Part shown: piece after piece, positions 22,784 to 34,380 of the stretch
Numbering within the stretch: position 1 is the first letter of the stretch
How the letters are laid out: each line of letters begins with the position of its first letter
NCBI GenBank assembly: GCA_933228675.1
Contig: OW121740.1
Span: forward strand, 126,484,630-126,548,629
Length of the DNA: 64,000 bases
Origin: Stomorhina lunata
Lineage: Eukaryota > Arthropoda > Insecta > Diptera > Rhiniidae
Reading direction: 5' to 3'
The notes under the pieces: model-generated
What the model was told of the DNA's origin: nothing
Seen by the model: the letters and a program-made list of their open reading frames with translations, nothing else
Database searches by the model: none
Position numbers and translations under genes: made by a program

Positions 22784-23804
22784 ATTGTTAAAAAATCACC
22801 TTTTAGTATGAAATTTTTAATTTTCATTTAATTGAAGTGGAATTTTAATAATTTTATTAGAATATATTACATAATAACTTATTGTTACTATATTATTACA
22901 CAGTAATGGCAACAAAATTATATCCAGGCATAAAATAACAATGTCAAGATTGCAACCATTTAAGCTATTTTAAAGCATTTTCATGCATGAATTAAGAAAT
23001 TTATTACAGGGTTGCTGATCAATTTTGCTACATTAAGAAACCTAAAAAACTTTTTTTTTAAAGTTTGTATAATTTATTTTTAATTAATTTGTTTGAAAAA
23101 TTAATACATTTTTATTAAAGTAATTCATGAAGTTTTTAATTCAAATGGCCTGCACCCTCGGTGGAGGACGCTTAAACAGTGTGGACTTAATTTGAATTAT
23201 GTCACTATTCTTATCAATGAGCGATATATACGTATTTAAGAATTAAACAGTATTTAGGTAATATGGAAACCTTCTGACTCATTTGTCTTAAATACATATT
23301 TTACACAAAAATTAAAATTCCAAATAAGATTTGATTTTGAATTTTTATTTGAATTACTTAAGAGGAATAAAATTTACTTACTTAACAATTTCAGTACCTA
23401 AGTTGAAATATGTTTAATATACATAAAATCTCCATTGCCATTATCGCTAAGAGTACAACAATGAAAATTTATAAATTTTAAACAATTTCAAAACAAGAAA
23501 AAACAAATTAAATAAAACAAACAATATGACTTTAAAAGCGTCTGTACTTATTTGAATTCCCAATTGCTGTATACCTTCATTACTTCATCTTAGCGATTAA
23601 AAAATCAAGCATTTATTTAAAAGGTTATGTTAACCAAGTTCTATTGGTTAGTATTTTTTTTAAGGATTTTAAAGTACATACACATACAATTTAATAAACA
23701 TATTAATCTTGGTTTATTACTTAACCATGAATCGATTTACAAACGTTTGAGAATTGCAGGTTATTTAATTGTATTATCAAAATTCATGGTCGGTTAAGAA
23801 AGTT
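22784..23804. other. AT-rich intergenic DNA
   Basis: No gene or recognisable element. A short phrase at 23148-23170 (CTGCACCCTCGGTGGAGGA) is GC-richer but unassigned. Confidence 0.5.
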
Positions 23805-24420
23805 TTTATACCCTTCACCACCATGGAAACATAAAACTGGGTTTGTAACGCATAGAAATATAGCTGACCCACCTTTTGGTATATCGATCGGCTTAAAATT
23901 AGTCCCTGAGATGTAACAATGTCTGTCCGGTTGGCTGGCCGGATATCCATGTAAGCTTGTAATCAAAATACAGTACGTAAATTTAAAGAAAATTTTCTGA
24001 AATAGGGATCATCCTTATATTGGTTTAAGGATGATCAATATACAAAATCGGATTACGATTTTCCATAGGAATGCTTCCCAGTATAGAGTTTTTTTGGCCC
24101 TTTAAAGCCACAAATTTAATCATATTTTAAAAATATTAAGCTTACGGTATCCGAAATTAGAGTACCTAATTGTTTACCTCCCATACAAAAAAAAAAAACG
24201 CTTATATATCTAAAGATAATTAAAACTTTTTATTAATATTTTGCAATTTGTAAATATAAACCAATGACGGAGATTTGGTAACAATCGATCCACAGTTGAA
24301 TTTAGCTCCCATATAACACCCTCTGCAGGAAATGGCATAAATGTATATAAATCTCGAAATTTTGAAAAAAATTTTTTAAGAACGGGTTTGACCGATTATA
24401 GTTTTTTCTTACCTGTTTTT
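23805..24420 (-). mobile_element. Old, degenerate family B element
   Basis: In reverse orientation: TTTATACCCTTCACCACCAT, then GTTTGTAACGCATAGAAATA, a GTCTGTCC tract, and ACCGATTATAGTTTTTTCTT near the hairpin end. Much more diverged than the other copies. Confidence 0.7.
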
Positions 24421-24566
24421 ATTGGAAAATAGAAATATTTGGAATGAGCTGGTATGAGATGGACTTGATGTATAGGCGAGTTCGGAATTTTCACGCCTAG
24501 ATTGTGTGAATTGACGTCTTTTGACTATTGAGCCTATTTTAAGGCTTATATCTAAAGGGTTGAGGA

Positions 24567-25549
24567 TAATGTTGCCAGACACAAATCCTGAAAAAGCTGG
24601 ACATGAGGGAAAAAATGCTTGACAACCCATAAATTAGCTGGACATTAATAGTAAAAAACTTGCTTTAATAATTTGTTTCTATGAATCTTTTTTTGATAAA
24701 CCGAATTGCGAATACCATAATTAACCGCACTAATATCGAGAGAAAATGAAAACACAGGCTGTTCGCGTTTGTTGATGACATTTATATCATGGGATATCAT
24801 GACTAACGTATCGGGAGGAATTATTAGATTGGCCCAATAAATCAAAACAAAACGGCTGGTTTCTAAAAGCAGGCAATCTTCAAGAATTGGACCACATGCG
24901 ATCGTTAAGAACTATAACTGCGAGGTTGTAAAATAATTTGTTTAACTTGGTACCGCCGTCAACATAAATAACGATATAGGTTTCGGAATCAAACGTAGAA
25001 TCATAAGCAGGCAGATTTAAAAATAAAGATCTCTCTGTTAGAACTTAAACTACGCCCTACAAAATGCTTATAGTACTAGAGGCAGATGAATGGAGTTTTT
25101 AAGCGGAAAATTCTACGAAAAATCTTTGGACCAGTTTGCCTCAATAATGAATATCGATATTGAAGGAACAATGAGCTGTATGTATTTAGAATATGCGCAC
25201 ATGGTTGAAGCGCATAGAATTCTAAAATGCTTTGTCTTTGACCTTAACAGGTTTTTGATTTAGGTCATTTAATGTACAATGTCATGTACAATGGGGAAAT
25301 TTTATAGAGGGTAATTTTATTACAAAATGAACTTGATGCAATCAATTAATCAACGCATAAATCACTTAAGAAAAAAAAATTCACTTTTACAAAGGTTTTG
25401 ATTGCGTTCTTTTTCATAAAAATATGTTTTCTTTGAAAAACTTTAAATTCTTCACCTTTTAGCTGGACAAATTTAATTTTAGCTTGACACTGGACAAGCA
25501 CTAAAAAGTCTGGACAATCCAGTCGAATCCAGCCTGACTGGCAACCCTA
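24567..25549. mobile_element. hAT-type element with 8-bp target duplication
   Basis: 983 bp bounded by TAATGTTGCCAGACA and TGACTGGCAACCCTA (TIR TARNGTTGCCAG; A at position 2 and G at 5 fit hAT ends). Flanked by GTTGAGGA at 24559-24566 and 25550-25557, the 8-bp duplication typical of hAT. Subterminal AGCTGGACA / TGTCCAG motifs are repeated. No transposase ORF was recognised; it includes a LINE fragment. Confidence 0.82.
25080..25250 (+). pseudogene. LINE reverse-transcriptase C-terminal fragment
   Basis: A short open stretch reads GVFKRKILRKIFGPVCLNNE, the region following the reverse-transcriptase domain in many insect LINEs (KRKILRRIFGPV-type), then shifts frame into an ELYVF-like and a degraded KAQRLRW-like segment. 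The trailing phrase TTTGACCTTAACAGGTT recurs at 57031-57047. Frames are broken; only a relic. Confidence 0.6.
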
Positions 25550-25555
25550 GTTGAG

Positions 25556-25681
25556 GATGTTAACGTCGACAAACTCAAAGTCAATATTGAAGAATTTATT
25601 CGACATATACTGGAGGGTATTTTAGAGATTATACCAAATTTGGACCCAGTGTATGAACCGTTACGCGCGTTCAACATTTAA
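25556..25681 (+). pseudogene. Orphan coding-like remnant
   Basis: A 41-codon open stretch (VNVDKLKVNIEEFIRHILEG, later PNLDPVYEPLRAFNI) ends in TAA. The charged helical pattern resembles the C-terminal tail of Tc1/mariner transposases, but I cannot assign a family. The adjacent hAT element starts at its left edge, so the rest may lie upstream of 24567; joined reading there is not open. Confidence 0.35.
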
Positions 25682-25926
25682 AATAATTCATGCATTTTCG
25701 AAACTGCATATTTTTTTTAATCAAATCCCAAAGCTCTTTAAAAATCACATGAATATATTTTCGAATATAATAATTCAACAGTATTACTGAAGTATTCATC
25801 TAAATTAATACAATTACATTAGAAAATTCGCAAAAATTGAAGAACTTTTTCGATATAGCTATTATACTCTAGTGGACCTGATGTCCATTCAAAGACTTTA
25901 TATTTTCTGTATAAATCTTAAAGCTA

Positions 25927-27202
25927 AAGAGTGCTCTAAATAAAATTTGTAGTTGGATTTTCTTAAATAAAAATCAAACCTTTTAATATAAAAACTCTAC
26001 AAAATACGCAAATATAATGACATATTATACAAAATCATTTAGCATTAAAATGTTTACTTAGTACTCGGGTTTTGCAAAATTATCGACTTTTTTCGGAAAC
26101 CCTCCCATTAAAGATTTTACAGTTGCTTCTGATACCTTTTTGGAGCATGTGTTCCACCTGCGCTTAAAATCGGACATGTTCTTGGAAATCTTTCCTGTGT
26201 TCTTCAATTCCTTTTTTACCAGAGCCCAATACCTTTCCACAGGCCGAAGTTCTGGACAGTTAGGTGGATTTGCCTCTCGTGGTACAAAAATGACATTATT
26301 CTTTGAGTACCACTCAAGTGCCTTTTTTCCATAATGGCATGATGCCAAATCGGGCCAAAAAAATGTAGTCACTCTGTGCTCTCTTAAAAAGGGTAACAAC
26401 CGATTTTGTAGGCACTCCTTTATATAAATTTCTGTGTTTATTGTGCCAGATGCCACAAATACTTTACTTCTTTTGCCACAACTGCAAATAGCTTGCCACA
26501 CGAGAAGCTTCTTAGGGAATTTTGTTTGTTTTTTTGTGCGAAACTCTTGCCGAACATTGCCCCGTTTATCAGCAACATAAAAATCTTGACCAGGAAGTTG
26601 AGAAAAGTCTGCCAGTACGTATGTTTCATAATCCATTACACAACAGGTGTATTTTTTTATAAAATCAGACTTCTATTTTTTCGCTCGTTTTTTTGCTTCT
26701 AAGTTCTTTATAGCATTGCGATCTGGAACCTTTTGGACTTTGTATGTCTTCAGTCCAGCATAAGCTTTGACTCTATGTGCAAAATTCGTAGAACATTTCA
26801 CCGTACGAGCTGCTTTTCTTAAAGAAGTGTTAGGCGCTCTTCGAAAGAGTCGCTCGACTTCTTTTGCCTTACCAATATCTGTAGGACATTTTTTCCTCCC
26901 TGATCCAGGTTTTCCTTATACCGTCTGATGGCATTAGAAACCGTCGAGGGTCAACTTTCAAATTTTTAGCTATTTTTTAAAAGTCCATGACGGATTTTTT
27001 TAAAAAGTTTTAATTATATTTTCACGAACTTTTTTTTCGCAGTCAATTTTGATTGAAATAACTATTGAAAATTAATAATTTCTAAAATAATAGTATCTGA
27101 CATATCTATAGAAACTAACTTGATCAAAAAATAAATTATTTCTTGCACTATGGATAAATTTTGTCTAAAATAGTAAATGCATATTTTTTTTAGAACATAC
27201 TT
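25927..27202 (-). mobile_element. DD37E-type Tc1/mariner transposon, copy 2
   Basis: 1276 bp. Left end AAGAGTGCTCTAAA and right end TTTAGAACATACTT are the TIRs; TA flanks at 25925-25926 and 27203-27204. It aligns along its length with copy 1 in reverse orientation but lacks the inner insertion, giving that insertion's empty site (at about 26701). Confidence 0.9.
26058..27047 (-). pseudogene. DD37E transposase, broken (copy 2)
   Basis: Same transposase as copy 1. The start codon is ATT where copy 1 has ATG. In the N half there is a one-base loss in an A run (near 26980), a one-base loss near 26945 and a 19-base deletion near 26915 between two CCTG repeats. Just before the catalytic half, a TAG (near 26673) interrupts. 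The C half (26058-26636) is fully open: DYETYV, FFWPDLASCHYG, RPVERYW. In DYETYV the first catalytic Asp is replaced by Tyr, so even this half would be inactive. The 37-residue spacing is conserved. Confidence 0.88.
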
Positions 27203-27649
27203 TAATAGCACATTTCCTATGATCAAGCCTAAGGATCAGATTGAGAAAACAATTATTCCTAAATATTATTGTTCAAGGTTCGATCTCTTTCGGTCTACCT
27301 TCAGAGTTGTACCTAACTAACGAAGAACTTCTACATATAAACTTAAACAACTGACCCTAAACTCTTTCGACTTTACTTTTGGGACACAGTTGGTAAAGGG
27401 TATCTGAGATTCGCCAAAACCTACCCTTACTTGTTTATTTTTAGATAAAATCTTCAAAAAAATTAATTTTTAAGGGAGCTTGCAAAACTTTAATAATAAT
27501 TTGAATCAATAAAATATTTTAGTGCTTTTTGAGACTCGAATGTCTGCAACCCTAAATTTTAATAACGTCAAGATCTAAGCAGACAAACAAGATCGTTAAT
27601 AATAAAAATAAATTAGCTTATATACGAAGTTCTGCAAGTGTCGTTCAAC
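27203..27649. other. Intergenic DNA with a mini-me-like relic
   Basis: Around 27390-27440 the sequence (GTAAAGGGTATCTGAGATTC through CTTACTTGTTT) resembles the reversed head of an A/B-type element, heavily decayed. Nothing else was recognised before the tRNA. Confidence 0.5.
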
Positions 27650-27729
27650 GGCAGCGTGGCCGAGTGGTCTAAGGCGCTGGTTTTAGGCACCAGTCCGAAA
27701 GGGCGTGGGTTCGAATCCCACCGCTGTCA
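27650..27729 (+). tRNA. tRNA-Leu(UAG), copy 2
   Basis: 80 nt, intronless. Acceptor GGCAGCG/CGCTGTC with discriminator A; A box TGGCCGAGTGG; anticodon stem CTGGT/ACCAG with anticodon TAG at 27684-27686; class II variable arm; B box in GGGTTCGAATCCC. A T run at 27734-27740 is the likely Pol III terminator. Identical to copy 1 except for one D-arm base; flanks are unrelated, so it is not part of a recent segmental copy. Confidence 0.97.
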
Positions 27730-28804
27730 CAACTTTTTTTATTTATACTTTTTATTTATACTTTTTTTTAATTTAAAAAATTAAAATATTTCTCATAAAG
27801 AATTTTCACAATAAATTTTTACAACCTGGTTGGGAGGTATTTGCAAACAATATCTAATAAACAAGTTTCGAATTACTTTTTCAATTGTTAAAAAAAAACT
27901 AAACAGAAATAAATGGTTATCATTATAAGAAATTTGATACTTTTTTCCCCCTTAAATAAAAGCCATTGAATTCCTTTTGTTGAACGAGTTTTCCTTTAAA
28001 ATGTCCAAAGGACACTTAACAAAACATGTTCACATTTGTTTGATTCTTATTGTAAAATTGTAAAGAAAATAAAATTCTTAAAACTAAAATTAATGATTGC
28101 CAAGAAAATCATTTGTTTTTTGTTATTTTACAAATAAACATTTGATATTTTAAGTTTTCTTAAGGAAAATTAACCATCGGGGTTTATTAGTGCCCTAGGA
28201 AAGGACTCACTCATACTCACTCACTGCATTTAACAAGGATATCTTTGTTTTTTCTATCATCTTGTTTCCAAGGGCTAGTTTTCATTGTTTTTAAGGGAAA
28301 AACCACGAAAACGCGGTTAATTATTACATTTGTAATTTTATATTTATGTTTAGATTTTGTGATAAGGAGTTTAACTCATTTCCTTTATATCCTTTTTGAA
28401 ATATCTGCTTGTCCTTGCTTGACTGGTATTTAAGTTGGTTATCAAATCAACAATTATCACCATGGGGTGTTGGTAGCTTGATTTTCTTAAGGATATGAAG
28501 GCTTCAAAAGAAAGATCAACATGTTTCCGTTTTTTGGTGGTTTGTTATTTAAACATTTATAAAAAAAATGTTTTTTGTAATAAAATACTTAAAAGCCAAA
28601 TAATTAGGAAAAGGGTTAAACGGAAATATAGAAATGTCAGCAACAGATAGCGAAAAGATTAAATAGAGTTATTATCAAAGTATATATTTAATATCATTTG
28701 CAAGAGACTAAGAAATGTGATGTAGTAATTTTCCAATTGAAAATATCTACCATAAATGCTTGAAAGATTAAATAACATTGGTCAACAGCCAAGATTAGAT
28801 TTAA
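27730..28804. other. AT-rich intergenic DNA
   Basis: No gene or transposon recognised. Confidence 0.5.
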
Positions 28805-29880
28805 ATTAAACTACCTTTTTTTATGTATTATGGTACCCTTAGTACAAAAGCACCAGCAGTTTTAAATTTTTTCATCAATAAATTTTTTAATTTTTTTCTA
28901 AAATTTTGGGTTTTTAAAGATGTTGTTCTGGTTATTTTACCGTATCTCGAAAATGACTTGTGAAATCTTTTTAAATAATTCATAAGTGGATTAAGAACAA
29001 AATTGCCCTTAAGACATACTAACAAAAGATCGCTGCAAGATCAATGGTTTTGGAGTTATACATGTTGAAAAATATTTTTTTCTGTGTAAAATCGAAAAAT
29101 AAATATTTTCTTAAAAATTCATAAAGTATTTGAAATAGAAAAAATAGCATCGTTATTTCACGATCGTCAAATTAGGAATATTCCCAATAAAATAAGGGGT
29201 GATTTTATTAAGAATAACGAGAAATACAAACCAAAAATTTTGCATATAAATCCTATTATATAAAAAAAGGAAAATAAAGGCCAGTTTTCAAGATATTTTC
29301 ATTAGAGTTGGCATGAAATATTTTTTTGGTACAAGGAAAAAGCCTGTTAAAAATGAAAAATATTAAAAATTTTGAGTTATCTCATAACCATTTATTTCCC
29401 GGAATATAGTTTTATGTTTCTCAATACCTCAAGTTTAATTTTATCTACATTACATTCAACTTAAACTACTTTTTTTACGCGTTATGATCCCCTAAGTACA
29501 AAAACTACAGAAATTTTAAATTGATTCTTCGTTTTGTTTTGACTTTTTCTAAAACTTGGTATTTTTGAAGAGGTTGTCCTAGTTATTTTACAATATAATG
29601 AAAAGGACTTGCCTAATTTTATTGAAATAAACATTAATGGATTTAGAACAAAATTGCCCTTAAAACGTACTAACACAAAATTTTTGCGTGATAGACAGTT
29701 TCAGAGTTATTTATATCTCAATGTAAAAAATATTTTTTTTCGTGCAAAATAGAAAAATTTTATTTTTTAAAAAATTCAAAATGGCAAAACCTTACCATCA
29801 TTACACGAAGATCATAAAACTATGAATATTTCGATATAAGGCTTTTGTTATATAAATCTATGAATTAGTAGTGATTTTAT
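28805..29880. repeat. Diverged direct duplication, two units of about 450 bp
   Basis: Unit 1 (28805-29240) and unit 2 (29460-29880) share, in order, TTTAAATT after an AAACTACxTTTTTT start, GGTTATTTTAC-like, ACAAAATTGCCCTTAA, TACTAACA and AAAAATATTTTTTT segments. Divergence is high. Short ORFs on the minus strand in each unit begin alike (MLVCLKGNFVLNPLM / MLVRFKGNFVLNPLM), but neither extends; this may be the relic of a repeated element. Confidence 0.7.
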
Positions 29881-29933
29881 TAGGGACAACCCAACTTAGG
29901 GAAATATTTTTTATAAACAATCATATTTAAAAA

Positions 29934-30722
29934 AAAACAAGTAAGAAAGCGCTATAGTCGGTCAAGCCGACCATACGATACCCTTCACCACTAAGGTCAA
30001 AGGTGTTATTTTTCCTGTGTAAAGACAAATATTTGCTAAATTTTGTCATCATACAAACATTTTCTCAAAACTTATATATTCAACCTGTTTCCGTCATTTG
30101 GACTTATATGAGAGCTAAGGCCAAATGTGGACCGATTATCTCGAAATTTGGCAGATTGATTACAGTTGTTACAAAAATTATGTATGCAAAAAATAGACTC
30201 AAAATTTCCATTATCTTAAGATTTACGAGCGTTTTAGTGATTTTTTGTCTCATTTAGTGCGTTTTTAAAGAAGAGTTTGTATGGGAGCTATGGTCAAATG
30301 TGGACCAATTTCAACAAAATTTGGTACAGTGATTTTAGTTGGTATAAGCAGTATTTGTTTTAAATTTCATGAAAAAATATTGATATTCGTGGCCAATATA
30401 GCAATTCCGGGAAGTGGGACCTATGGGAGGTACCATAAATAATGGACCGATTTTGACCAATTTCAATAGCCATGGTCCCATTATCAAAAAAATGATCTGT
30501 GCCAAATTTCATCAAATTATCTTTAGAATTGCGACCTGTAGTTTGATTACAAGGTTTACATGGGGGTCCAGCCAGCCAGCCAGCCAGACGGACGGATGGA
30601 AAGTGATTCTAAGTCTATTGGTATACTAAAAGGTGGGTCTAAGACAAATATTTCTATGCGTTACAAACATCAGCACAAACTTATAATACCCTTTCCACCT
30701 ATGGTGGTGAAGGGTATAAAAA
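29934..30722 (+). mobile_element. Family B mini-me-like element, copy 2
   Basis: Full head (AACAAGTAAGAAAGCGC, hairpin TCGGTCAAGCCGA, ATACCCTTCACCA) and tail (ACCTATGGTGGTGAAGGGTA). Contains CCAGCCAGCCAGCCAGACGG. Non-coding. The ORFs that cross it recur in other copies only because the repeat is conserved. Confidence 0.85.
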
Positions 30723-30959
30723 ACAGGAAATAAAGGCTAAGCTATTTTTTAAGATGAAATATATTTTTGGTACCAGAATTAATTGATTGAAAATTGTTTT
30801 GGAAGTAGGACTATTGATATTAAAATAGGCCAAATCCGATGCATTATTTTAGTCAAATTATTTAGTCTTACATCCCATAAATTGTAATATTTGATAAACA
30901 AAATTTTAAATGTTTACTTTCTTAAAAAATTCATTTCGTTATTAAAAAATTTATCATGA

Positions 30960-31260
30960 TTAAAAAAAAAAAATGTATTTTTGCTCAAAAAAAAAAAATA
31001 AAAGTCAAAACATAACTTTAATTTCTGCTCAAAAAAATTAAAGTCAAAAATAACTATTATTCCCAACCGAATATGTAAAAGTAAAAAAATAACCTCATAT
31101 ATTTCTGCTCGTAAAAATAAAAGTCAAAAATTACTGTTATTTTTGCTCAAAAAAATGAAAGTCAAAAATAAATTTTTTTCTGCTCGAAAAAGTAAAGGTT
31201 AAAACTTATTTCTAACTTTTACGATAAAAGTTATAACAGTTAAGATCCCTGTTTTTTTCC
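30960..31260. repeat. Degenerate tandem repeat (TCTGCTC + A-run + AAAGTCAAAA)
   Basis: Five to six irregular copies of TTTCTGCTCAAAAAAAT, AAAGTCAAAAATAAC, with unit length near 45-60 bp. Confidence 0.75.
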
Positions 31261-31289
31261 TGTAGCGATCAAAACAAATTATATTAAGA

Positions 31290-31960
31290 AAAGCTTTACA
31301 AAGCAAATGTTTTTATAGGAAAGCAAAAATGTTCTGTAGGAAAGCTTTTTTTGATAGCGAAAGTTTTCTATAGGAAATCATTCAATATCAAAAGTTTGTT
31401 AAAGGAAACGCTTTTTATAGGAAATCTTTTTTTATTGGAAAGCTTTTGATTTGGAATGCTTTTAGTTGATAGGTTTTTATATCAAAAGTTACCTATAGGA
31501 AAGCTTTTGATATATAGAAAACTTTTATATAAGAAATCTTTCGATATCGAATGTTTGATATGTTATTTAGAAAGCTTTAGATATTTAAGTTATCTTTAGG
31601 AAAGCTTTTGATATTGAAAGTTTTCTATATGATATATATATAAAGAGTTTTCTATGTGAAATGACGACAAACGTTTTATATAAGAAATATTTCGATATCG
31701 AAAGTTATTATAGCAACTTTTTGACGTCTATTGTTTTATATAAGAAAACTTTAGAAAATTTTAGTTATTTATTGAAAAGCTTTTGATGTGAACTGTAGAA
31801 AGTTTTAGAAGCTTTATATAATAAAAGTTAGTTTTAGGAAAGCTTTTTATATTGGAAGTTTTCTATCCGAGAAATGTTGATGACAAAAGTTTTATATAAG
31901 AAATAATTATACATCAAAGCGAAAGCTTTAAGATTCAAAAGTTTTCTATTTTTTGTGGAT
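31290..31960. repeat. Degenerate tandem repeat (GAAAGCTTTTGATAT / AAAGTTTTCTATA)
   Basis: Irregular copies of AGGAAAGCTTTTGATAT and CGAAAGTTTTCTATA, about 30-60 bp apart. The CTATAGGAAA element resembles part of the 31-bp arrays, so it may be a decayed relative. Confidence 0.7.
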
Positions 31961-32720
31961 GCTTTCAAAAAATATATTTTTTTTGGAAATAAGATAGGGT
32001 TTTAAGAAAATTAACGCTAATTTTTATAAAATTTCCTTAAATTTTTGTGAGGAGGTGTATTTGCGTTAAATTTATTGGAGTCAAAAAAAAAAAAAAATAA
32101 TAATTTCGAAAAATTTACAAGACCGAGAATATACTTTTTTTGTTACGTGCAACATTTCTAAGGGGGGTTAAGGTGAGATTTCGCATTTTTGTAAAATATG
32201 GTGAATCCTAATATACATACATATGTACACAAGTTTTTAAATAAATTCTAATAAATTGATAAATTCTAAATAATAGATCGGGATGTTCAAAGGACATTCC
32301 TCGCTTCACTACCAGAGAAATGTTAAAATTTAAAAATAACTCAAATGTGCTATTTTACTAACTCTTAAAATATTTTAAAATTAAGATTTGTTTATATTTT
32401 AAACTCAAAATGGGAAAAGAAGATAGTAAATAAAAATTAACAAAGTTAGATACATATATGTATTTATATAAATTTCATATCAAAACAAAAGATCAATTTA
32501 AATAAAAATAAGCAAGAATTTTTTAGAGACGTTCAAAACCGACCATATGATACCATCCAACTCTGATGTCAAATGTGAAACAATTGTAAGCAAAATGAAG
32601 AAGTTTTTTTAAAGAAAAACTATTCAATTTTTTTCGACTTTGGGTTTAATATGGGAACTAGGGTCAATAACGACAAACATCGTTATATATTTGCACAAAA
32701 TTTATATGTGCAAAGTTTAA
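31961..32720. other. AT-rich intergenic DNA
   Basis: Homopolymer A run near 32080 and otherwise unique sequence; no gene recognised. Confidence 0.5.
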
Positions 32721-34380
32721 TATCTGTGGCAATATGGAAAAATAGCTTAAGTCGAAAATTGAAGTTTTGAAATATCATCAATTTTATGTAATTCTTCTTC
32801 TGTTTAATTTCTGCGAATAATTTATGAATCAATATATTAGTAACATGTTTATTAGAAAAGAAGGATGAATATTTAAAAAAAAAATATTGTTAAATTCAGA
32901 AGATTTTATGTTTTTTCGACTTAAGCTCTTTTTCGATACTGCAATTGGTCCTTAAGTAACTTTAAGCGGTTCTGTTTAAATAAAAAGTATATATTGTGTA
33001 GTTTTACATAAACATAAGTTGTTCGAAAATAATGACTATATTTTATTAAGGTCAACATTTATACAGTTTAGGTGAAGTTAAGGGAAATCGTTATATGATG
33101 AAAGAAAAATATGAATATGTACACAAAAAATGTGTACATAAGTTCTTTTGATCATACATTATTGATTCAGAAAACTTAAGCTAAAAAGTAAACGTTAGAG
33201 TGGGTCGATTTGTATGGGAGCCAAAAAACGCAACAATCGTATAGCAAAATCGAAATCTGCACCTGATTCTAAGAAAGTTTCCCTAAGAAACTAGGTGTCT
33301 AAAATGAAGTGCTAGCTAGCGCCGCGAGGCCTGAAAATATTCACTTCCTACACATTGAATAGAATTTTGGAAAAACAAATAGTTTTGGATATAATTCGAT
33401 ATCTTGAGAACTAATAAAGGTATCTTAATGAAACTTCAGGTGGATAAAGCTGGTGAGTTTCCACAATATATGGGCTACAGTAAGGCGTAGTAGAATGCCA
33501 CTGGGCTCTCAAGCGTGAAACCAATGTTTAATATCTCGTAGTAATTTTGTTCTTAAAATTCACCAAAGTCCTATTTATGCTCTGAACGTATATTAGATTA
33601 TACATTTGGAAAGAGCATTCGAATATATATTAAAATAAGTTTTAATTTTGTGATTATCTCTATTATCTTTCAAGATATTTAGTATTGAACATTTGTTGCA
33701 CATAACAATTCGTCAAATATATATTAAAATTTTATGATAATTGAACGAAGCAAAGTTTTAACACTAAAGATCTTGAAACATAAATGAGATATTCACACAG
33801 TCAAACACAGTTTTAATAGATATTTGAATGCTCTTTCCAAATGTATAATCAGATGTACGTTCAGAGCATAAATGGAACTTTGGTGAATTTTAAGAACGAA
33901 ATTTCTTCGACATGTTAAACTTTGGTTTCACATTTGGGAGCCTAATGGCATTCTACTAAGCTCTACTGTAGGTCATATTTTGTGGAAACTCAAAAGCTTT
34001 GTCCACCTGAAATTTCACTGAGATATCTTCATCAGTTCTCAAGATATCGAATTATATCCAAAACTATTTTTTTTTTCAAAATTCTATTCAATATGTAGGA
34101 AGTGAATATTTTCAGGCCTCGCGGCGCTAGCCAGGATTTCATTTTAGACACCTGGTTTCTTAGGGAAACTTTCTTAGAATCAGGTGCAGATTTCGGTTTT
34201 GCTATACGATTGTTCACTAAAAAAATCGACCCACCCTAGTAAACGTACATAACATTGACAAACGCCCGATTTTTTTTTTAAACGGACCAAACACATTTAA
34301 GCGCCTTTGCTTCTGTAATGCCTTAACTCAATTCTCTGTTATGTCGACTTAAGCTGCTTTTCCATATTGCCACAGACATA
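32721..34380. mobile_element. Outer TIR element, copy 2, with nested hAT foldback
   Basis: Left TATCTGTGGCAATATGGAA, right TTCCATATTGCCACAGACATA, with inner AGCTTAAGTCG repeats. Aligns with the element at 15985-19085 on both sides of that copy's DD37E insertion, but has instead a hAT foldback near its 3' end. About 0.6 kb without the insert; non-coding. Confidence 0.82.
33196..34238. mobile_element. hAT-type foldback element with arms of about 430 bp
   Basis: 1043 bp. Left TAGAGTGGGTCGATTT, right AATCGACCCACCCTA. Arms pair from the ends to about 33630 and 33815 (for example CGCCGCGAGGCCTGAAAATA against TATTTTCAGGCCTCGCGGCG), leaving a loop of about 180 bp. The 8-bp direct duplication GTAAACGT (33188-33195, 34239-34246) and the TARRG ends fit hAT; the uninterrupted element copy 1 has one GTAAACGT at this place. 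No transposase. Confidence 0.88.

Noticed and set aside
15461..27729. Inverted segmental duplication of a tRNA plus DD37E block
   Set aside because: Both tRNAs are on the plus strand while the transposons are opposed, and flanks do not align.
30414..30629. ORF MGPMGGTINNGPILTNFNSH, also present at 50037-50276 in reverse
   Set aside because: Recurs only because family B copies are conserved; other copies have stops and no codon-like pattern of change.
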